Source: Thioploca sp. (GTDB lineage: Bacteria; Pseudomonadota; Gammaproteobacteria; Beggiatoales; Beggiatoaceae). From it: a stretch of DNA of 37,064 bases. The stretch lies in contig JAAUSR010000053.1 in assembly GCA_012032555.1 (NCBI GenBank), forward strand, positions 1-37,064, written 5' to 3'. The position numbers and the translations under genes were made by a program. The notes beneath the pieces were generated by a model. It was not told where the DNA came from and searched no databases. It saw only the letters and a list, made by a program, of their open reading frames with translations. Each line of letters opens with the position of its first letter. Position 1 is the first letter of the stretch. Positions 25,388 to 33,230 of this stretch are shown one piece after another.

Positions 25388-25559
25388 TTCGTTTACTTTC
25401 CTTCAATCAACCAGCGTAGGGCGCATAAGCAACAGCATCATGCGCTGAATGGAATCTAATCCGTTGCCAATATTCGTTAGTCATATCGCCTTGATTATGA
25501 AAACTAACCTAATTTACGTGGAAAGGTATATTCTACCTTTGTTGCTAGTCAAAACCGTC
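25388..25559. other. Convergent gap with no clear terminator
   Basis: Between DUF389 and the permease gene only short GC-rich inverted pieces (GCGTAGGGCGCAT near 25413 with ATGCGC near 25440) are seen. No coding frame or T-tailed hairpin stands out. Confidence 0.35.
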
Positions 25560-26684
25560 TTAAATACCTAATAAATTAAACAAAATTGAAAACACCGCAT
25601 CTACTATAATAACAAGAAAAATGGCTTGTACTACGCTGGTAGTAACTCTTTGACCAACAATTTCTGCTCCACCTTTAACCTGAAAGCCTTGATAACAACC
25701 AACTATAGCAATTACGGCAGCAAATACTGGAGCTTTACCAATACCAATTAAATAGTGAGTTAATGAAACTGCTTGTGGAAATCGATCTAAGAAATCAGTT
25801 ACATTAACACCTAATGAAACTTTAGCGATGAGCATCCCACCTACAACACCTAATACATCGGCAAATGCACTTAGAAGTGGCATCAAAATGATTAAGGCTA
25901 AGAGTTTAGGTATAACTAACAATTCCATGGGGGCAATACCTAAAGTTTGTAACGCATCAATTTCTTGAGTGACTTGCATGGTTCCAATTTGAGCGGTATA
26001 AGCTGAGCCACTGCGACCGGCAACTAAAATGGCCGTTAACAAGGGGGCTAATTCCCGTAATAAGGTAATTCCCACTAAATCAACAATGAAAATGTTAGCA
26101 CCATAAGCACTTAATTGAGTTCCCCCTTGATAAGCTAATACTACACCCATAAGAAAGGCCATTAAGCCAATGATAGGCAGTGCCGATAGACCGGCTGAAT
26201 GTAAATTAGCAAATAGCGCTGCCCAGCGGATCCGTGAGGGTGATAAGAGTGATCGAAGTAATACCATAAAGGTTTCGCCAATAAAGGCTAAAAAATGAAT
26301 AAGCTGTATAAATTGATAACAACTTTTTCTGCCAATTTGTTCTAGAAAAGCAATCGAAGGAGAGGGTGAGGCTGGTTGAAGTGTAGTCGCGTAATGGGTT
26401 ATCAGGTTAAGTAAATCGGCAGTTTCTTTTCTAAATCCTTGTAATATAACATTTTGTTCAGATTGTTCTAAGACATGATAAGTACGAAATAACAACCAAG
26501 CACCGGCCGTGTCCATGGTGCGAATTGCGCTACCGTCAACAACAATTGTAGCAACTGGAAAGTGAGAAAATTCAAGCTGCCGCTCAAGTTGCTGGATTCC
26601 GGCTAAGGTCCAATCGCCACTACAATGAATGGTTTGGGTTTGGGTGATAAATTCAAATGTGGCGGGTTGAGTATCTTCACTCAT
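25560..26684 (-). CDS. STAS-MlaE fusion, lipid ABC transporter permease
   Basis: Residues 1 to about 100 form a STAS-like domain (TIHCSGDWTLAGIQQLE, VVDGSAIRTMDTAGAWLL). From about 140 it is an MlaE/PqiA-type permease with five to six helices and the family motifs QGGTQLSAYGANIFIVDLVG, TLLRELAPLLTAILVAGRSGSAY, GTMQVTQEIDALQTLGI and the ending QAIFLVIIVDAVFS. It belongs to MCE-type ABC importers that move phospholipids across the envelope. STAS-MlaE fusions are known; the partner ATPase (MlaF) and MCE protein (MlaD) are not next to it in this window. Confidence 0.85.
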   Translation of the reverse strand: MSEDTQPATFEFITQTQTIHCSGDWTLAGIQQLERQLEFSHFPVATIVVDGSAIRTMDTAGAWLLFRTYHVLEQSEQNVILQGFRKETADLLNLITHYATTLQPASPSPSIAFLEQIGRKSCYQFIQLIHFLAFIGETFMVLLRSLLSPSRIRWAALFANLHSAGLSALPIIGLMAFLMGVVLAYQGGTQLSAYGANIFIVDLVGITLLRELAPLLTAILVAGRSGSAYTAQIGTMQVTQEIDALQTLGIAPMELLVIPKLLALIILMPLLSAFADVLGVVGGMLIAKVSLGVNVTDFLDRFPQAVSLTHYLIGIGKAPVFAAVIAIVGCYQGFQVKGGAEIVGQRVTTSVVQAIFLVIIVDAVFSILFNLLGI

Positions 26685-26723
26685 ATCGGGTTAATACTAT
26701 TAAATTAAGCGATTTGAAGTTTC

Positions 26724-26744
26724 CCCTCTCCCTTTGGGAGAGGG
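26724..26744. repeat. Perfect 9-bp palindrome CCCTCTCCC/GGGAGAGGG
   Basis: The arms flank a TTT loop, and the following GCTGGGTTGAGGG is shared with the 7457-7470 repeat, so it looks like a copy of a dispersed small repeat between the permease and phytase genes. A relative occurs near 104-118. Confidence 0.55.
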
Positions 26745-26877
26745 CTGGGTTGAGGGAAAATCGGTTAACTTTCCTGATTCCTCTCTCCGTTGGAGAAGGG
26801 CAGTTGTCCTTAACTTAAAGGTTGTATCCTGCCGAGTACCAAACTTAAAAGTTATCACTATTCCAATCCAGTTTGAT

Positions 26878-28230
26878 TTATTGTGGCATATAGAAACTAT
26901 CTTTTTTTAGATCCAAAGCATCCGCAATCTGTTCCCAAGGAACTAATTTAAAATTTTGGTTTTCGTCAGGCTCAGCGTTATCACCGTCTTGAGTAACAAA
27001 AAGACCATGTGGAAAATTTGAATTAAGCGGTAGATTAACTACCTCAATACCATCAGTATCCTCAACTTTGTCAATTTTCAACTCATTATTCGCAATAATA
27101 CGAAATCTGCCCAAAAAAGAATTATTACCGGCTCGATCGTAAACAATAAAATTGCTACTGCCTTGATTAGAAACTAGGAGATAACCTTCAGTTTCATTAA
27201 TATAATAAATGGCCAACCCTTCAATGTCAGGCGTTAATAAACCATTAGCAACCGTATCTATCAGGTGTCCTTCATCGCCACCATGAGGTTCAGCATTGAA
27301 CTTCCAGATACCAACTCCTTCTTCACTAAGGTAAAAGTAACCCAGTAGATCATCGGCGACACAGCCTTCTACTTGTGATTTAACACTAAAGGTTCGTACT
27401 ATTTTAGCGTCAACTTGTTGGTTACCGTTATCAAACACTTCCCATTGTTCTACGCCACCATTTTTATCGTTAATAAAAACGTAATATTGATTAGATAACC
27501 GGCTGTGATACATACAAATACCATAAATTGTCTCTGGGAGTTGAGAGAAAATAACGCGGGCCGCAATATTTTCTAATAGCCGTGATTGTGGATTGACTTT
27601 ATACAAAGCAATACTGTCATTACTTCGATCAGTCACAGCCACCAAACTAATTTGTTCTTCACCTAACGGAAAGTGGTAGCGTAGGTCCACATTATTCATA
27701 TGCCCTTCGGGTAGATATTGAATCTCATGACCGCTTAGATCATAAACACTTAAACCACCTCTTTTTTGAGTTCCTATAATAGTACTTAGCGCTGGATTTT
27801 GTGGATGAACCCAGATAGCAGGATCATCTGCTGCATCCCCATCTACCAATACGGGTTTTGTTTCCACGGTAGCAACGACTTCTTTTAGGGCAGTTTTATC
27901 TATTTCAGTAGCGACTAGTTGAAAGCGAGGTGGGTCCTGGATGGGTGTGATAAGTACCATTTTTACATTTTTGTAAGTGTTATTACCGATTGTCAGGGTA
28001 GAGATATAAAGTTGTTGTTGTTGCGGATCATAGTAAGTAAATGGATTAGCAATGGGGTTCAAGGTATCTACTTCAAAAATAGATTTTTCACCGGCTACCG
28101 GACGTAAGATAGCTGTAAAAGTACTGTTTTGAGGAATGATACTGACTTCCGGTAAATTAATCGTGGTTTGAATGTTGTCAAGAGTATTTCTTGATGCGGC
28201 TGCTCGGGTAGTCTCCCCAGTTAAGCTCAT
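26878..28230 (-). CDS. Beta-propeller phytase (3-phytase-like)
   Basis: The central and C-terminal parts match beta-propeller phytases: the calcium/phosphate motif DGDAADDPAIWVHP near residue 135, then GTQKRGGLSVYDL, NNVDLRY, VTDRSNDSIALYKV, CVADDLLGYFYLSEE and PDIEGLAIYY. The enzyme releases phosphate from phytate with calcium and normally works outside the cytoplasm. An N-terminal extension of about 130 residues precedes the propeller. The first ATG in frame is at 28230, and the residues upstream (LIGTGLIILISMSLTGE) read as the hydrophobic core of a signal peptide lacking a start in this frame. An ATG at 28289 after AGAGAAG lies one base out of frame. The true start is therefore probably 28289 with one missing base between. 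Confidence 0.85.
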   Translation of the reverse strand: MSLTGETTRAAASRNTLDNIQTTINLPEVSIIPQNSTFTAILRPVAGEKSIFEVDTLNPIANPFTYYDPQQQQLYISTLTIGNNTYKNVKMVLITPIQDPPRFQLVATEIDKTALKEVVATVETKPVLVDGDAADDPAIWVHPQNPALSTIIGTQKRGGLSVYDLSGHEIQYLPEGHMNNVDLRYHFPLGEEQISLVAVTDRSNDSIALYKVNPQSRLLENIAARVIFSQLPETIYGICMYHSRLSNQYYVFINDKNGGVEQWEVFDNGNQQVDAKIVRTFSVKSQVEGCVADDLLGYFYLSEEGVGIWKFNAEPHGGDEGHLIDTVANGLLTPDIEGLAIYYINETEGYLLVSNQGSSNFIVYDRAGNNSFLGRFRIIANNELKIDKVEDTDGIEVVNLPLNSNFPHGLFVTQDGDNAEPDENQNFKLVPWEQIADALDLKKDSFYMPQ

Positions 28231-28478
28231 TGAAATCAAAATAATTAAGCCGGTTCCTATTAAATAAGATGATAATGATAATTCAACATAAACTTCTCTT
28301 GTATAGTAAAGTAACTTATTAGCTATTCAGCTCAGGTGAATAAAAATAAACTCAACAACCAGACTATCTTACCAGGATTAGCTGAAAACCCACGGATAAT
28401 GCGTGACTCTCACTATAAAGAGAAATTTTAATGATTTAATGCCTACCGAAGAAATATGATGGGATGGGTTTAGCGAGT

Positions 28479-29414
28479 CTATGATAATGGGCGATAAAAA
28501 CTATCATTATCCCAAAAGTGAGGTTGCGAACAACCTAAACAGCCATGACCCGCTTCCATCGGAAAACTGACACCATCATTCCATTTAGTGGTCGCACACG
28601 CATTATAAGTAAATGGACCTTTACAGCCCAATTGATATAGACACCAACCTTTTTTTGCGCCTTGGTCATCAAAACGACTAGCAAATAGACCTTTTTCGTA
28701 AAAAGCCCGCCGAGAACATCGATCATGAACAGTACGTCCAAAAAAGGCTAAAGGACGTTGTAAATTATCCAGCAGTGGCCATTCACCAAAAGTGAGAAAA
28801 TGGACAATTACCCCAGTAATTGCTACCGGTAACGGTGGACAACCGGGTATGTTGATCAGCGGTTTATCGTTGGTAAGCCATTCTCCTACTGACTTCGCAC
28901 CGGTCGGATTAGGATAGGCGCGAGCAATACCGCCATAACTGGCACACGTTCCAATGGCGATAATCGCTTGAGCACCTTCAGCAACTTCTAGAAGTAAATC
29001 TTTACCGCTTCTCCCGGCGAGAGTGGCATAATGATCCATGGGGATCGAACCTTCAACGATCAATAGGTAATTTCCTTCATTAGCCGCCATCGCTTGTGTT
29101 CGTGCCAATTCAGCTAATTCACCAGCAGCGGCTTGCAAAGTATGATGGTAATCTAAAGAAATTAAGTCAAATAATAATCTTTCCAATGACGGGGCATCTG
29201 CTCGCATCATTGACTCAGTGCAACCAGTACAATCTTGAAAATTTAACCAAATTGTTGCTGGTCGCGCTTGATTTTCCAAGGCAGCCGCAATGCGAGAGAC
29301 CATTGTTATAGGCAATGCCATTGTTGCTGCAGTCATCGCACAGAATTGCAAAAAATCACGTCGACTCATTCCTTGATGTTGCCAATATTCGCTGATAGTT
29401 GGAAATGTTGACAT
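28479..29414 (-). CDS. [NiFe] hydrogenase small subunit, second copy without anchor
   Basis: The 311-residue protein has a Tat signal (SRRDFLQFC) and all iron-sulfur ligands of a membrane-type hydrogenase small subunit: CTGCTES, GTCASYGG, IPGCPP, HDRC, GWCLYQLGCKGP, NACATTKWN and GHGCLGCSQPHFW. It is close to the copy at 31372-32469 but stops at FYRPLS, so it lacks the C-terminal membrane helix and cytoplasmic tail of that copy; no tail is found in other frames. AGGAGAGGAAA precedes the ATG. It lies 30 bp after isp2, exactly where the large-subunit gene (hynL/hupL type) stands in the classical S-isp1-isp2-L operon. No large subunit follows. Confidence 0.9.
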   Translation of the reverse strand: MSTFPTISEYWQHQGMSRRDFLQFCAMTAATMALPITMVSRIAAALENQARPATIWLNFQDCTGCTESMMRADAPSLERLLFDLISLDYHHTLQAAAGELAELARTQAMAANEGNYLLIVEGSIPMDHYATLAGRSGKDLLLEVAEGAQAIIAIGTCASYGGIARAYPNPTGAKSVGEWLTNDKPLINIPGCPPLPVAITGVIVHFLTFGEWPLLDNLQRPLAFFGRTVHDRCSRRAFYEKGLFASRFDDQGAKKGWCLYQLGCKGPFTYNACATTKWNDGVSFPMEAGHGCLGCSQPHFWDNDSFYRPLS

Positions 29415-29444
29415 TTTCCTCTCCTGACCCGTTAATAGATGGTA

Positions 29445-30719
29445 TTAATTGTTTTCATTACTCGTTGCTAAGTGTTTAGCTAGCATTTCAGTTAATCCGA
29501 CTATAGGCAGTTGCATTTCGTAGGATTCTAACCCCTCTTCCATGACAATTCGGCAATTAGCACAAGCAGTGACTAACTTTTCCACTTGCAGTTCTTCTAG
29601 CTGGTTTTTTTTACGCTGGAACACTTGGGTACGAATTTCATGGGCTTCTTCTATGGCGCTGTGACCACCCCCACCACCACAACACCAATTCATTTTACCA
29701 TGATCACTCATTTCAACAAAATTAGAGGCAACCATTTTCAATAAATGACGGGGTTGTTCTACTACGCCACCTCGCCGAACTAATTGACAAGGATCATGAA
29801 AAGTTAAACGTGCTGATTCAAAGCCGAGGGTTTTCAGTTGGCCTTGTTCACGAAATTCGTCTAACACTTCGAGGATATGTTTCACTTCAAAAGTAAAAGG
29901 ACGCCCAATTAAATTCGGCCCCTCCCAACGGATAGCAGTATAAGCATGACCACATTCGGGACTAATGACGGTTTTTACTTGCAGTTTTTCTGCCGCAGTG
30001 ACCACTCGATTGACCAATTCCTTGGCAATATCAGCAGCACCAATTTGAATACCACTGTTAGTTGCTTCAAATGCGGCTGAAGCGATGGTCCAGGTTTTGC
30101 CTACTTGCTGCATAATTTTAGCGATAGCCTCTAGATACTCAGGAAAATTAATAATTTCCATGGAGGAAAGTAATACCAGGTATTCAGCACCCACTTCATC
30201 CACTGGAATTTTGAGACCGGTATCTTTTTCAACATGATTAATTTGAGCTTGTAAAGCTGGCAATTTGATACCCATTGGACTCCCTGTTGTAATCGCTCGT
30301 TTGGAAGCATTGATTAAACCTTCAGGGGCATGTCCAGCGGCAACCATTCCCTCTCGTGCCCGGCGAATCATATACACTAAATCATTACCCACTGGACAAA
30401 CCATTGAACAACGTCCACACAGAGTACAACCGTTATAAACCAGTTCTTTCCATTCGGCTAACTCTGCGTCGGTCAGTTTAGAGGTTAAGCCAAATAAGGC
30501 TTTGAATTTACCCAGTAAAGTATATTCCTGTTCCCAAACTTTACGCAGGGGTTCCAATTTATAAATAGGGGTATATTTCGGATCACCGGTTTCAGTGAAA
30601 AACAAACAAGCTTCTGCACAAATTCCACAACGCACACAACTACTAAAAAATGACGCAATGGGTGCATCAATTTGTTCTTTAAACGCGTTATAACCGCGTT
30701 CAAAAGTGGCTACACTCAT
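29445..30719 (-). CDS. isp2: Isp2, HdrD-like iron-sulfur electron transfer protein
   Basis: The 424-residue soluble protein has two [4Fe-4S] ferredoxin motifs near residues 27-110 (CVRCGICAEACLF and CTLCGRCSMVCPVG) and two CCG domains, with NWCCGGGGGHSA and VTACANCRIVMEEG near the end, as in heterodisulfide reductase HdrD/HdrB and DsrK. In Isp-type [NiFe] hydrogenases it links the hydrogenase to membrane Isp1 and cellular thiol or quinone pools. Its ATG overlaps the isp1 stop by four bases. Confidence 0.9.
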   Translation of the reverse strand: MSVATFERGYNAFKEQIDAPIASFFSSCVRCGICAEACLFFTETGDPKYTPIYKLEPLRKVWEQEYTLLGKFKALFGLTSKLTDAELAEWKELVYNGCTLCGRCSMVCPVGNDLVYMIRRAREGMVAAGHAPEGLINASKRAITTGSPMGIKLPALQAQINHVEKDTGLKIPVDEVGAEYLVLLSSMEIINFPEYLEAIAKIMQQVGKTWTIASAAFEATNSGIQIGAADIAKELVNRVVTAAEKLQVKTVISPECGHAYTAIRWEGPNLIGRPFTFEVKHILEVLDEFREQGQLKTLGFESARLTFHDPCQLVRRGGVVEQPRHLLKMVASNFVEMSDHGKMNWCCGGGGGHSAIEEAHEIRTQVFQRKKNQLEELQVEKLVTACANCRIVMEEGLESYEMQLPIVGLTEMLAKHLATSNENN

Positions 30720-31375
30720 GCTTGTACTCCTTTGTGTCCAGCGTTAGCACCGTTGTACCACCGTGCTATAACTAAAGTGAAGGCATGCATTAATTTAGTA
30801 AAAGGGAAGAAAATCATGAGTATTTCAACACTCAGAATATGTAACCCTAAAATGAAAGGATAAGGGTTAACCATATGATGATAAGCCATATAGCCAGTGA
30901 GCAAAGGTAAAAAAGTGATAACCCAAGCAAAGTAATCTGCTGAGGTAGATAAGAATCGTAATACCGGATGTTTAATTCGGTTGATTAACAAAATGAATAA
31001 AGCCAATAAAGTAATCACAGCTATGGCATCAATGAGCGGGGTTGGCAACCCAGACCAGCTAAATCCTAACAAATCTTTAAACACGAGAATGTGAGGTACT
31101 AACAACAGTATCACAATAAACAAACCGAGGTGAAAAACATAACCGGCAATGATAACTAGCGGTGCACGCCGAAAAATACTTTCCTCTGACAACGTGCGAG
31201 TCAGTAACGTGCGGAAACCACCCCATACCGCACTACCACGGGGTGCTGCATACTCCGGCGAACGACCTAACAATAGAATTTCCAATAACCGAAAACTGAT
31301 TCCAAACACCAACACGGCGATAGCGATTTGGAAGGCCGGACCGCGGACCCACAATAAAAACTCGATATAATTCAT
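30716..31375 (-). CDS. isp1: Isp1, membrane b-type cytochrome-like protein
   Basis: The 219-residue protein has five predicted membrane helices (for example FQIAIAVLVFGISFRLLEIL, IAGYVFHLGLFIVILLLV and LILGLHILSVEILMIFF-like segments) with histidines in the helices, resembling NarI/DsrM cytochrome b subunits. It should anchor Isp2 and pass hydrogen-derived electrons to or from the quinone pool. It overlaps both neighbours by four bases (ATGA), which indicates one tight operon. Confidence 0.9.
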   Translation of the reverse strand: MNYIEFLLWVRGPAFQIAIAVLVFGISFRLLEILLLGRSPEYAAPRGSAVWGGFRTLLTRTLSEESIFRRAPLVIIAGYVFHLGLFIVILLLVPHILVFKDLLGFSWSGLPTPLIDAIAVITLLALFILLINRIKHPVLRFLSTSADYFAWVITFLPLLTGYMAYHHMVNPYPFILGLHILSVEILMIFFPFTKLMHAFTLVIARWYNGANAGHKGVQA

Positions 31376-32469
31376 TTTGGATTCCTCTCTAAATCGGTAA
31401 TAGTAACGGTTTCATGATCTTGACGAGCTTGATATCGTTTCAAACGATTAATGGCTCCACTGGCTACCCCAACCGCTGCACCAGCAGCTAAAGCATAGCC
31501 GGTAGTCGCTTTAATCACTCCACTAATAGGTACCGCTAACGGTTTATAAAAGCTACCGGCATCCCAAAAATCAGGTTCAGAGCATCCTAAACAACCATGT
31601 CCGGATTCAATCGGAAAACTAACGCCATCATTCCATTTAGTTGTGGCACACGCATTGTAAGTGACTGGTCCTTTACAACCTAATTTATACAAACACCATC
31701 CTTGCTTAGCACCTTCATCATCAAAACTTTCTGCAAATAAGCCTTTATCATAAAAGGGACGGCGGTAACACCGATCATGGATGGTTTGACCAAAGAATGA
31801 GAGGGGTCGTTTTAATGAATCAAGATGGGGTAATTGACCAAAAGTAACAAAATGGGCCACCACGCCAGCAATCACCATCGGAATCGGTGGACAACCTGGA
31901 ATATTGATAATCGGTTTATCGGTAATTAGGCTTTCTACTGAGACCGCACCGGTTGGATTTGGCGCAGCATGCGGTATTCCCCCATAAGCAGCGCAAGTTC
32001 CTACGGCAACAACCGCTTTCGCACCAGCGACCACTTCCTTAAGCATATCCACATTACTGATCCCGGCAATCGTTGAATAGCCAAGATTTCCTAAAGGAAT
32101 TGAACCATCGACAATGACGAGATAATTGCCTTTATTCCCTTGCATTGCCGCTTCACGAGCACTTTCAGCCGCTGTTCCAGCTGCAGCTTGTAAAGTATGA
32201 TGATAATCAAGCGAAATCAGATCAAGAATCAATCCTTCTAAAGTTGGAGCGTGAGAACGAGTTAGTGACTCCGTACAACCGGTACATTCTTGAAAAGATA
32301 ACCAAATAGCAGATTGTTTCGGCGTACCTTCTAAAGCTTCGGCAATTTTAGGAATCATGGCAGCCGGTAAAGCCATGATAGAAGCAACCGCTGTACAAAA
32401 TTTCAGAAAATCACGCCGACTGATACCTTGATGACGGAGACTCTCTCCAATGGTTGGATATTTTGACAT
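31372..32469 (-). CDS. hynS: [NiFe] hydrogenase small subunit with C-terminal anchor
   Basis: The 365-residue protein has the Tat signal SRRDFLKFC, the complete cluster ligands (CTGCTES, GTCAAYGG, IPGCPP, HDRCYRR, GWCLYKLGCKGP, NACATTKWN, GHGCLGCSEPDFW) and a C-terminal helix (about residues 315-340) followed by a basic tail, as in periplasmic membrane-bound uptake hydrogenases. The isp1-isp2 neighbours define the Isp type (group 1e). It carries electrons from the [NiFe] site through three iron-sulfur clusters to Isp1/Isp2. AAAAGGAAAA precedes the ATG. It is the first gene of the cluster; the matching large subunit and maturation genes are not in this window. Confidence 0.9.
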   Translation of the reverse strand: MSKYPTIGESLRHQGISRRDFLKFCTAVASIMALPAAMIPKIAEALEGTPKQSAIWLSFQECTGCTESLTRSHAPTLEGLILDLISLDYHHTLQAAAGTAAESAREAAMQGNKGNYLVIVDGSIPLGNLGYSTIAGISNVDMLKEVVAGAKAVVAVGTCAAYGGIPHAAPNPTGAVSVESLITDKPIINIPGCPPIPMVIAGVVAHFVTFGQLPHLDSLKRPLSFFGQTIHDRCYRRPFYDKGLFAESFDDEGAKQGWCLYKLGCKGPVTYNACATTKWNDGVSFPIESGHGCLGCSEPDFWDAGSFYKPLAVPISGVIKATTGYALAAGAAVGVASGAINRLKRYQARQDHETVTITDLERNPK

Positions 32470-32750
32470 AGATTTTCCTTTTCTAGAGGATTAGCAATAA
32501 CAGCTTAAATAGTCAATGAGTTGATTAATTATATTCTAAACTAAAATCATTCTTGAACAACTCACTTTACGGAAATAATTTAAAGAATCGAAAAGAGTTA
32601 CATTACGGTACCTTTAACCGGCATAACAAAATATTTCTATTATGGTATTTTATAAATAATATAAAAAATTGATTTTACCTGAGCGGTAAAATGGGAGGGT
32701 TGTATAAATGTTGTTAGTTAATTAAAATCATTCACTCTAGGAGAGATACA
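32470..32750. promoter_or_regulatory. Upstream region of the hydrogenase cluster
   Basis: This AT-rich gap divides the leftward hydrogenase genes from the rightward pilin remnant and should hold the hydrogenase promoter. A perfect 7-bp hairpin TTTTACC/GGTAAAA with a 5-nt loop lies at 32673-32691. No sigma-54 -24/-12 match was seen on the minus strand. Confidence 0.4.
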
Positions 32751-32845
32751 ATGAATAAAAAGGCTTTAGCTTGCTTGAGTTGATGGTTGTGGTTACGATT
32801 ATTGCTATTTTAGCAATATTTGCTATTCCAACTTACTTTGATTAA
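32751..32845 (+). pseudogene. Type IV pilin N-terminal stub (broken)
   Basis: A good ribosome binding site (AGGAGAG) precedes ATGAATAAAAAGG, and one base further on a second frame reads LLELMVVVTIIAILAIFAIP, the conserved N-terminal helix of type IV pilins. Adding one G to AAGGCTTTAGC restores MNKKGFSLLELMVV with the prepilin peptidase site G/FSLLE. The frame ends after PTYFD, about 31 codons in, so the rest of the pilin is gone. The sequence directly after the stop belongs to an insertion sequence remnant. Confidence 0.75.
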
Positions 32846-32849
32846 ATTA

Positions 32850-33058
32850 GGACTTACGCAAAACTGAGCGGTTGACAAACCAGAGTAAAGCGGATAGGAA
32901 GCATGAGACCCAGAACCCAACCCCCCAGCCGTTTGGATTATTGCCAATACTTGCTGATCAGCCCAATCAATTACACGCTGACGAATTTTGCCGATCATAG
33001 CGAGCAGTTCAGTCATGATGCCCTGAACCGCTATCTGAATGGAGAAAAACTGATCTGA
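32850..33058 (+). mobile_element. Insertion sequence remnant with transposase N-terminus
   Basis: A 51-codon frame from the ATG at 32903 to the TGA at 33056-33058 reads SRLDYCQYLLISPINYTL, TNFADHSEQFSHDALNRYL and NGEKL. This is the start of a DDE transposase of the kind whose N-terminus binds the element's ends (the pattern LDYCQ.LL.s..NYt.TN.AdH...FSHD..NRYL.geKL). The remaining 300 or so residues, with the DDE core, are absent. The GGACTTACGCA at 32850 resembles an IS end and abuts the broken pilin gene, so insertion there followed by deletion is likely. Exact right boundary unknown. Confidence 0.6.
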
Positions 33059-33230
33059 GTTTTCTTCAGGTCTCGGTAATTTGGCGAATGTTAAATAATT
33101 TTTAAATAAAATCATGTAATTAAATTACATCACCTAGATTAAATATAATATTTGAATTTTAAGCTATCCACACCTCTATAGGAATCAGATATTAATTTCC
33201 TCACCCAAGCCCCAGAGGTCAAATACCACC
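33059..33230. other. AT-rich gap with a 17-nt palindrome
   Basis: A perfect inverted pair ATGTAATT/AATTACAT with a single central A lies at 33114-33130, about 100 bp before the five-TIR gene. It could be an operator or part of the IS remnant. No gene is seen. Only a weak AGAGG precedes the ATG at 33231. Confidence 0.35.

Noticed and set aside
28240-28478. Hydrogenase large subunit or its remnant after the second small subunit
   Set aside because: The gap is too short and none of the three leftward frames shows the large-subunit start or nickel-ligand motifs (RxCxxC).
32810-33115. 101-codon minus-strand frame
   Set aside because: It is antisense to the transposase fragment at 32903-33058, whose plus-strand reading has recognisable family motifs.
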